A DNA stretch of 6,195 nucleotides, from NCBI GenBank assembly GCA_002307905.1, contig DBUL01000075.1, positions 1,377-7,571 on the forward strand, given 5' to 3'. The stretch is from Rhizobiaceae bacterium UBA1291 (GTDB lineage Bacteria; Pseudomonadota; Alphaproteobacteria; Rhizobiales; Rhizobiaceae). The translations under genes were made by a program, and so were the position numbers. Below the pieces are notes generated by a model. It searched no databases and had not been told where the DNA came from. It saw only the letters and a program-made list of their open reading frames with translations. How positions within the stretch are numbered: the first letter of the stretch is position 1; each line of letters starts with the position of its first letter. This document shows positions 1 through 6,195 of the stretch, in pieces.

Positions 1-845
1 CCGGCGGCATGGAGAGCATGACCAATGCTCCCTACCTGCTGGATCGCGCCCGTGCCGGCTATCGTCTCGGCCATGGCAAGCTGACGGACCACATGTTCCT
101 TGACGGGCTTGAGGATGCCTATGATCGCGGCCGGTTGATGGGGACCTTCGCCGAGGATTGCGCCGACGCCTATCGGTTCACGCGCGAGATGCAAGATGCC
201 TATGCGGTGGCCTCGCTGACCCGTGCCCGCAAGGCGATAGCCGAAGGTCGGTTCGAACACGAGATCGCTCCCGTCACCGTCGTTAGCGGCAAGACCGAGC
301 AGGTGATCGCGATCGACGAGCAGCCCGGCAAGGCCCAGCCTGACAAGATCCCCACTCTCAAACCTGCCTTTCGCGACGGCGGCACTGTGACGGCGGCCAA
401 TTCCAGTTCCATTTCCGATGGCGCGGCTGCGCTGACGCTCATGCGGCGGTCTGAAGCGGAACGACGCGGCATCGTACCCCTTGCCACGATCATGGGGCAC
501 GCGACGGACGCACGCGCGCCGGCGCAATTCACCACCGCGCCGGTCGGTGCGCTCACTCGACTTGCAGAAAAGACCGGTTGGCAACTCGCAGATGTCGATC
601 TGTTCGAGATCAACGAGGCCTTTGCGGTGGTCGTCATGACGGCGATGCGCGAACTCGACCTGCCGCATGACAAGGTCAACGTCCATGGTGGCGCTTGTGC
701 ACTCGGTCACCCGATCGGGGCTTCGGGGGCGCGGATCATCGTTACGCTGCTTTCCGCGCTTCAGCAGTATGACCTCAGGCGGGGGATGGCTGCGGTCTGC
801 ATCGGTGGCGGCGAGGCGACAGCAATCGCCATCGAGCGCGGCTGA
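1..845 (+). CDS. Thiolase (acetyl-CoA C-acyltransferase), 5' end outside window
   Basis: This is a thiolase, which makes or cleaves 3-oxoacyl-CoA with CoA (for example 2 acetyl-CoA to and from acetoacetyl-CoA). The reading frame is open to the left edge: codons for Gly-Gly precede the first ATG at 9, giving the family motif GGMESM, so that ATG is internal and not the start. Visible C-terminal signatures are NEAFA (Asn codon at 612), GGACALGHPIGASGAR with the catalytic His at codon 708, and CIGGGEA with the catalytic Cys at codon 798. The His-Cys spacing of 30 residues equals that of the Zoogloea enzyme (His348/Cys378). By that offset about 114 N-terminal residues are missing, including the nucleophilic Cys near position 89, and the full protein would be about 392 residues. 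It lies 63 bases before bkdA1 on the same strand, so a role in branched-chain amino acid or acetoacetyl-CoA catabolism is plausible. Substrate chain length cannot be read from sequence; an acetoacetyl-CoA or a broader 3-ketoacyl-CoA thiolase are both possible. Confidence 0.93.
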   Translation, partial: GGMESMTNAPYLLDRARAGYRLGHGKLTDHMFLDGLEDAYDRGRLMGTFAEDCADAYRFTREMQDAYAVASLTRARKAIAEGRFEHEIAPVTVVSGKTEQVIAIDEQPGKAQPDKIPTLKPAFRDGGTVTAANSSSISDGAAALTLMRRSEAERRGIVPLATIMGHATDARAPAQFTTAPVGALTRLAEKTGWQLADVDLFEINEAFAVVVMTAMRELDLPHDKVNVHGGACALGHPIGASGARIIVTLLSALQQYDLRRGMAAVCIGGGEATAIAIERG

Positions 846-854
846 AGACCATAG

Positions 855-2141
<1,287 letters not shown>

Positions 2142-2142
2142 G

Positions 2143-3156
2143 ATGACCAGAATGACAATGATCGAAGCTGTCCGTAGCGCCATGGACGTCTCGATGGAGC
2201 GCGACGACGATGTCGTCGTCTTTGGCGAGGATGTGGGATATTTTGGCGGCGTCTTCCGTGCCACCCAGGGGCTCCAGGCAAAATACGGCACCACGCGTTG
2301 CTTCGATGCACCGATCAATGAATCCGGCATCGTCGGCACGGCGATCGGAATGGCGGCCTATGGGTTGAGGCCCTGCGTCGAGATCCAGTTCGCCGATTAC
2401 ATGTTTCCCGCCTACGACCAGATCACCCAGGAGGCGGCGCGGATCCGTTATCGATCCAATGGTGACTTCACCTGTCCGATCGTGCTCAGGATGCCGACGG
2501 GCGGCGGGATTTTCGGCGGTCAGACCCACAGCCAGAGTCCGGAGGCGCTTTTCACCCATGTCTGCGGTCTGAAGGTCGTCGTTCCATCAAACCCCTTCGA
2601 TGCCAAGGGCCTGCTCATCTCGTCGATCGAGGATCCGGATCCGGGGATCTTCCTCGAGCCGAAACGTCTCTACAACGGTCCGTTTGACGGCCATCATGAC
2701 CGGCCGGTCGTTCCCTGGTCGGCCCATGCGCTTGGCGAGGTTCCCGACGGGCACTACACGGTGCCGATCGGCAAGGCCGAGATCCGGCGGCCGGGCAACG
2801 ACGTTACCGTGATTGCCTATGGCACAATGGTTCATGTGGCGCTGGCGGCGGCCGAGGAGACGGGCGTGGATGCAGAGGTCATCGACCTTCGAAGCCTGCT
2901 GCCGCTCGATCTCGACACGATCGTACAATCCGTTTCGAAGACCGGCCGCTGCGTGATGGTCCATGAAGCGACGTTGACCTCGGGCTTTGGCGCGGAGGTG
3001 ACAGCGCTCGTGCAGGAGCACTGTTTCTACCATCTGGAAATGCCCGTGGTCCGCGTCGCCGGCTGGGACACACCTTATCCCCATGCCCAGGAGTGGGACT
3101 ATTTTCCCGGTCCGCTCCGCATCGGCAGGGCGCTTGAAGAAATCATGAAGGGGTAA
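2143..3156 (+). CDS. bkdA2: Branched-chain 2-oxoacid dehydrogenase E1 component, beta subunit
   Basis: E1 beta (337 aa) is a transketolase-like partner of E1 alpha; the active site with thiamine diphosphate forms at the alpha/beta interface. The start is assigned at 2143, one base after the bkdA1 stop, because the protein from there begins MTRMTMIEAVRSAMD as in the family. The open frame reaches back to an ATG at 2044, but those 33 codons lie inside bkdA1 and resemble nothing in E1 beta. In-frame ATGs at 2152 and 2158 are alternative starts. Conserved features include FGEDVGYFGG (27-36), the cofactor-contacting Glu60 in INESG, GGQTHSQSPEA (His129), FLEPKRLYNGPFDGHHDRP, and the C-terminal GWDTPYPHAQEW. 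These strings closely match Pseudomonas BkdA2 from memory. The upstream ribosome-binding site is weak (GGGG at 2132-2135), consistent with coupling to bkdA1 translation. Confidence 0.96.
   Translation: MTRMTMIEAVRSAMDVSMERDDDVVVFGEDVGYFGGVFRATQGLQAKYGTTRCFDAPINESGIVGTAIGMAAYGLRPCVEIQFADYMFPAYDQITQEAARIRYRSNGDFTCPIVLRMPTGGGIFGGQTHSQSPEALFTHVCGLKVVVPSNPFDAKGLLISSIEDPDPGIFLEPKRLYNGPFDGHHDRPVVPWSAHALGEVPDGHYTVPIGKAEIRRPGNDVTVIAYGTMVHVALAAAEETGVDAEVIDLRSLLPLDLDTIVQSVSKTGRCVMVHEATLTSGFGAEVTALVQEHCFYHLEMPVVRVAGWDTPYPHAQEWDYFPGPLRIGRALEEIMKG
3148..3153 (+). promoter_or_regulatory. Ribosome binding site of bkdB
   Basis: AAGGGG lies inside the last codons of bkdA2 and ends 6 bases before the ATG at 3160. 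It supports that start and shows that bkdB is translated from the same message. Confidence 0.5.
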
Positions 3157-3159
3157 CCC

Positions 3160-4410
3160 ATGAGCGAATTTGTTCTCAATATGCCCGACGTCGGTGAAGG
3201 TGTTGCCGAGGCCGAACTTGTCGAATGGCACGTGAAGGTCGGCGATCCTGTCCGCGAAGACACGGTGTTGGCGGCCGTCATGACCGACAAGGCGACGGTC
3301 GAGATACCCTCGCCGGTGGCGGGCGTCGTGACCTGGCTTGGCGCAGAAGTGGGTGACACGGTCGCAGTCAAGGCGCCGCTGGTGCGGATCGAAGTCGCGG
3401 ACGGCGGGGAGGAGCCCGTGTCCGTGCAGGATGAGCAATCGGCAGTGGAAGCGCAAACTCGTTTGCCGGTTGACGAGGCGCCAGAGCCGGTTTCGTCGCA
3501 GGCCGGGTCTCTGGCGGCTCCCGTCGCCGAACCTGTCTCCAAGCCGCTGGCGGCCCCAGCCGTTCGCCAACGCGCCAAGGAGGCAGGCATCGATCTTGCG
3601 CAGGTAGGGGGAACCGGGCCAGAGGGTCGCGTCACGCATGAGGATCTGGATCTCGTCCTGTCGTCCGGCGCGCATGCTCCGGCAACCACCGGCCTTACCC
3701 GAAGGACCTCCGTCGAGGAGATCAGGATTACCGGAATGCGGCGCAAGATCGCCGAGAGGATGGCGCTTTCCGTCTCGCGTATTCCCCATATCACCTATGT
3801 CGAGGAAGTCGACGTCACCGCTCTCGAGGAACTTCGCGCAACGATGAACGGCAGGCGAAAGCAGCATCAGCCGAAGCTGACGATCCTGCCCTTCCTGATG
3901 CGGGCGCTGGTCAAGGCGGTGGGTGAGCAGCCGTCGATGAACGCCACATTCGACGGGGATGAGGGCGTCATCACCCGCTACGCGGCGGTGCACATCGGCA
4001 TCGCCACGCAGACGCCGGCCGGCCTCGCCGTTCCGGTCGTTCGCCATGCCGAGGCCCGCGGCCTATGGGATTGCGCTGGCGAACTGGCGCGCGTTGCCGA
4101 GGCCGCGCGAGACGGTAGCGCCCAGCGCGAGGAACTGGCCGGTTCAACGATCACAATCAGTTCACTCGGCTCGCTTGGCGGCATCGTCTCGACGCCGATC
4201 ATCAACCATCCGGAAGTGGCGATCATCGGCGTCAACAAGATCGCCACGCGGCCCGTCTGGGATGGCAGGAGCCAGTTCGTGCCGCGCAAGGTGATGAACC
4301 TGTCTTCCAGCTTCGATCATCGCGTGATCGACGGCTGGGACGCCGCGACCTTCATCCAGCGGCTCAGGATCCTGCTGGAAACGCCTGCGCTGCTCTTAAT
4401 TGAAGACTGA
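3160..4410 (+). CDS. bkdB: Branched-chain 2-oxoacid dehydrogenase E2 component (dihydrolipoyl transacylase)
   Basis: E2 (416 aa) forms the core of the complex: its swinging lipoyl arm accepts the acyl group from E1 and passes it to CoA. It has a single N-terminal lipoyl domain (about 1-80) with the lipoylation Lys at 44 in MTDKATVEIPSP. A Pro/Ala/Val/Glu-rich flexible linker follows (about 83-130). The peripheral subunit-binding domain (about 130-167) carries the VGGTGPEGRVTHEDL signature. The catalytic acyltransferase domain (about 187-416) includes GMRRKIAERM (192-201) and the active-site HRVIDG with His387 and Asp391. The block LGGIVSTPIINHPEVAIIG is typical of this acyltransferase family. 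Length is close to the roughly 420 residues of bacterial BkdB. It starts 3 bases after the bkdA2 stop and is the last gene of the row: no E3 gene follows, and the next gene converges from the other strand. A pyruvate or 2-oxoglutarate E2 is unlikely beside these E1 subunits. Confidence 0.96.
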   Translation: MSEFVLNMPDVGEGVAEAELVEWHVKVGDPVREDTVLAAVMTDKATVEIPSPVAGVVTWLGAEVGDTVAVKAPLVRIEVADGGEEPVSVQDEQSAVEAQTRLPVDEAPEPVSSQAGSLAAPVAEPVSKPLAAPAVRQRAKEAGIDLAQVGGTGPEGRVTHEDLDLVLSSGAHAPATTGLTRRTSVEEIRITGMRRKIAERMALSVSRIPHITYVEEVDVTALEELRATMNGRRKQHQPKLTILPFLMRALVKAVGEQPSMNATFDGDEGVITRYAAVHIGIATQTPAGLAVPVVRHAEARGLWDCAGELARVAEAARDGSAQREELAGSTITISSLGSLGGIVSTPIINHPEVAIIGVNKIATRPVWDGRSQFVPRKVMNLSSSFDHRVIDGWDAATFIQRLRILLETPALLLIED

Positions 4411-4431
4411 GGCCGTCTCGGCGGGAGGGGG
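4411..4431. other. 21-base convergent gap between bkdB and sensor kinase gene
   Basis: The two operons meet tail to tail here. A small perfect stem, GCCG-TCT-CGGC, spans 4412-4422. The only T run (7 T at 4438-4444) is 15 bases further on, inside the last codons of the kinase gene (Lys-Lys codons on the minus strand). This is too weak and too widely spaced to call an intrinsic terminator in either direction. Transcripts may end by Rho or overlap at their 3' ends. Confidence 0.35.
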
Positions 4432-5808
4432 CTACGCTTTTTTTCGCATCAGTGTCACCGCCACCGACAAGCCACCCTCGGTGCGGTTGCGAAAATCCAG
4501 GCTCCCGCCGAGGCGTTCGACGGCCATCTGGACGATGGACAGCCCAAGGCCGCTACCGGAGGCCGCCCCTTGGGAGCCCCTGTAGAACCGGTCGACCGCC
4601 CGCTTCTGCTCGGTCGGAGACATGCCGGGTCCCGGGTCGTCGATTTCGATCGTCAGGCGATCATCCGAGAAGCGGATGGCGCAGACGGCTTGCGTTCCCT
4701 CAGGGGCATGCTGTAGTGCGTTCTCCAGCAGGTTCCGCAGGGCCAACCGTAATAGTGTTCGGTCGGTTGCGATGCACATCGTCTCTTTTCCGGCATCGGG
4801 ACGGATTGTGATACGTACATTTCGTTGAACCGCTACGGGCGACAGTTCGGTGGAAAGCTCCTCGATCAGCCGCAGCACATCGACCTCATCCTGCGCGACG
4901 GCGTTGTCCCGCGCATCCACCCGCGCCATGTCGATCAACTGCCGGACCATGCGACTGGTGCGGTCTACGCTGTGGAGAATCTGGCCGAGGGCCTGGCGCC
5001 GGGTGTCGGGATCCTCGCTGCGAATAGCGATCTGTGCTTGTGTCCTCAGACCGGCGAGCGGCGTTTTCAGTTCATGGGCGGCGTAGGCGGTGAAGTCGCT
5101 TTCCCTTGCGCGCACGTCTTCGACCCGCCGGAATAGGCTGTTCAAGGCGACGATCATGGGCCGGATCTCGCGGGGCGCCGGCGCCTCGGAGAGGGGGTGA
5201 AGCTCGGTTGCGGAACGCGATGAGAGGCTCGCCGCGATCCGGTTGAGCGGGGCAAGTCCGCGACCGACGCTCAGCCAGATCAGCACTGACAACAAGGGCA
5301 GGATCACCAGGGCCGGAAGCAGCAGACCCTTGATTACATCACCCACCAACTTTTCGCGGATTTTCAGGCTGTCGCCGACCAGCACCCGAACGCCAAGCGT
5401 CGGATTGATCACGGCAAAGACCCGCCACCGCTCTCCGTTGATCTCTGTTTCGGCGAATCCTTCACGGTGATCGGCCAGAGAGATGGCGGGTGCGCTTTCG
5501 GAACGGCTGACAAGCGTTCCCTGCAAGGACCAGATCTGACAGGACAGCTGGCGATTGTAGTCACCCTCTACACGCTCGAACTCGCTGCTTGGCTGGCGGG
5601 CATTGGCGGCATCCACGGCGGCAGCCACATCGATATGGTGGTCGGTGATCAGGGAGCTGACCATGCGCGCGGCTTCGGTGAGGCGCGCATCGAGCACCCG
5701 CTCGACCTCAGCCTGGGTGTTGACGTAGGTCCAGATCACCGCGAAGAGCCAGACCGCGCCCGTGGTGGCGAGCAGGATGGCAAAGAGCCTGATTCGGATC
5801 GAGGTCAT
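4432..5808 (-). CDS. QseC-like two-component sensor histidine kinase
   Basis: Complete inner-membrane sensor kinase of 458 aa, close to the 449 aa of E. coli QseC. Segments in order: a hydrophobic N-terminal helix (about 8-29), a periplasmic sensor region (about 30-158) with the QseC-like stretch HREGFAETEINGERWRVF (114-131), and a second membrane helix (about 161-182). A HAMP-like linker follows, then the phosphoacceptor H-box FTAYAAHELKTPLAGL with His245. The ATPase domain has an N-box (Asn359, Asn363), G1 box DPGPG (391-395), F-box RFYRG (407-411) and G2 box GSGLGLSIV (418-426), so all kinase motifs are intact. The start at 5808 is preceded by GAGGGA (5815-5820) and overlaps the regulator stop by 4 bases (ATGA). 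The frame stays open 92 codons further upstream, but that part only shadows the regulator gene. The signal is unknown; QseC, PmrB or TctE-type naming cannot be settled here. Confidence 0.92.
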   Translation of the reverse strand: MTSIRIRLFAILLATTGAVWLFAVIWTYVNTQAEVERVLDARLTEAARMVSSLITDHHIDVAAAVDAANARQPSSEFERVEGDYNRQLSCQIWSLQGTLVSRSESAPAISLADHREGFAETEINGERWRVFAVINPTLGVRVLVGDSLKIREKLVGDVIKGLLLPALVILPLLSVLIWLSVGRGLAPLNRIAASLSSRSATELHPLSEAPAPREIRPMIVALNSLFRRVEDVRARESDFTAYAAHELKTPLAGLRTQAQIAIRSEDPDTRRQALGQILHSVDRTSRMVRQLIDMARVDARDNAVAQDEVDVLRLIEELSTELSPVAVQRNVRITIRPDAGKETMCIATDRTLLRLALRNLLENALQHAPEGTQAVCAIRFSDDRLTIEIDDPGPGMSPTEQKRAVDRFYRGSQGAASGSGLGLSIVQMAVERLGGSLDFRNRTEGGLSVAVTLMRKKA

Positions 5809-6195
5809 GGCGTATCCCTCAGCCGGTAGCCGACGCCGCGGACGGTTTCGATCAGCCCGGGGCCGAGCTTGGCGCGGATCTTGTGCACATGGACCTCGAC
5901 CGTATTGCTTTCGACATCCTCCTGCCAGCCGTAGAGCTTCTGCTCCAGCGCCGTCCTGGACTGGATTGTGCCGGGATTGTCCATCAAGGCTTGCAGGATG
6001 GTGAATTCGCGTCGGGACAGCGGCACGGTCCGGCCGTCCTGCTCGGCGCTCATGCGCGCCGGATCGAGGGTGACACCACGCCATTGCGGCCGGCTTTCCG
6101 CCCGCCCTTGCGCCCGGCGGATGATGGCGCGCAGACGCGCGGCCAGTTCGTCGAGGTCGAAGGGCTTGCCGAGATAGTCGTCGGCGCCGGCGTCC
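5805..6195 (-). CDS. OmpR/QseB-family response regulator, 5' end outside window
   Basis: C-terminal 129 residues of a two-component response regulator, open to the right edge of the window. The visible part starts with the end of the receiver domain, DAGADDYLGKPFDLDEL, which holds the conserved receiver Lys in GKPF. The phosphoacceptor Asp and the acidic pocket lie outside the window. After a linker comes an OmpR-type winged-helix DNA-binding domain: LSRREFTILQALM, then LYGWQEDVESNTVEVHVHKIRAKLG (given as LYGWQEDVESN and TVEVHVHKIRAKLG), then the wing TVRGVGYRL. This pattern is characteristic of QseB/PmrA-like regulators, usually about 220 aa, so roughly 90 residues are missing. It is the first gene of a regulator-kinase pair and shares ATGA with the kinase start. 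Its promoter and any self-binding sites lie beyond the window. Its target genes cannot be inferred from what is shown. Confidence 0.93.
   Translation of the reverse strand, partial: DAGADDYLGKPFDLDELAARLRAIIRRAQGRAESRPQWRGVTLDPARMSAEQDGRTVPLSRREFTILQALMDNPGTIQSRTALEQKLYGWQEDVESNTVEVHVHKIRAKLGPGLIETVRGVGYRLRDTP

Noticed and set aside
200..679. 159-codon minus-strand open frame opposite the thiolase
   Set aside because: The thiolase frame carries all family motifs, while this frame is Ser/Ala/Arg-rich with no recognisable domain.
2587..4047. 486-codon open frame on the minus strand opposite bkdA2 and bkdB
   Set aside because: It is codon-aligned with both sense genes (both sense frames share the same phase). 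Stops in it would need sense TTA, CTA or TCA codons, which GC-rich genes rarely use. The sense proteins are clear family members, and the antisense product (rich in Arg, His, Gly) shows no recognisable domain.
4412..4444. Possible intrinsic terminator (4-bp stem plus later T run)
   Set aside because: The stem is only 4 bp, and the T run is 15 bases away and is explained by lysine codons of the kinase gene.
5809..6084. 92-codon N-terminal extension of the sensor kinase frame
   Set aside because: It lies wholly over the response-regulator gene and shows no domain. The start at 5808 has a ribosome-binding site, gives a normal kinase N-terminus with a membrane helix, and forms the usual ATGA overlap.

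Overview
The window is GC-rich, densely coding DNA from a proteobacterium. The protein sequences and the strong G/C preference at third codon positions suggest an alphaproteobacterium, perhaps a rhizobial relative. That placement is an inference from resemblance, not from a phylogenetic marker. I see no tRNA, rRNA, mobile element or CRISPR array.

Positions 1-4410, plus strand, hold a catabolic gene row. It starts with the C-terminal 70% of a thiolase (acetyl-CoA C-acyltransferase), cut by the window edge. After a 63-base gap come three tightly packed genes for the branched-chain 2-oxoacid dehydrogenase complex: E1 alpha (bkdA1), E1 beta (bkdA2) and the lipoylated E2 transacylase core (bkdB). 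Gaps between these three are 1 and 3 bases. The complex oxidatively decarboxylates the 2-oxoacids made from valine, leucine and isoleucine to acyl-CoA esters. The thiolase could act at the end of the downstream acyl-CoA routes. The dedicated E3 subunit (lpdV), which follows bkdB in the classic Pseudomonas operon, is not here: bkdB is the last plus-strand gene.

Positions 4432-6195, minus strand, hold a two-component system facing the bkd operon tail to tail, with only 21 bases between the stop codons. A QseB/OmpR-type response regulator, cut by the right window edge, overlaps by 4 bases (ATGA) a complete QseC-like membrane histidine kinase. Nothing in the sequence shows that this pair controls the bkd genes.

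The only non-coding stretches are 846-908 and 4411-4431. The first holds a perfect 6-bp GC stem whose loop is a Shine-Dalgarno-like GGAGG, a second purine-rich ribosome-binding site, and a possible 7-codon leader ORF overlapping the bkdA1 start. The second has no convincing intrinsic terminator. Overall this looks like conventional metabolic and regulatory DNA. I found no undescribed system, only a few modest points worth checking.
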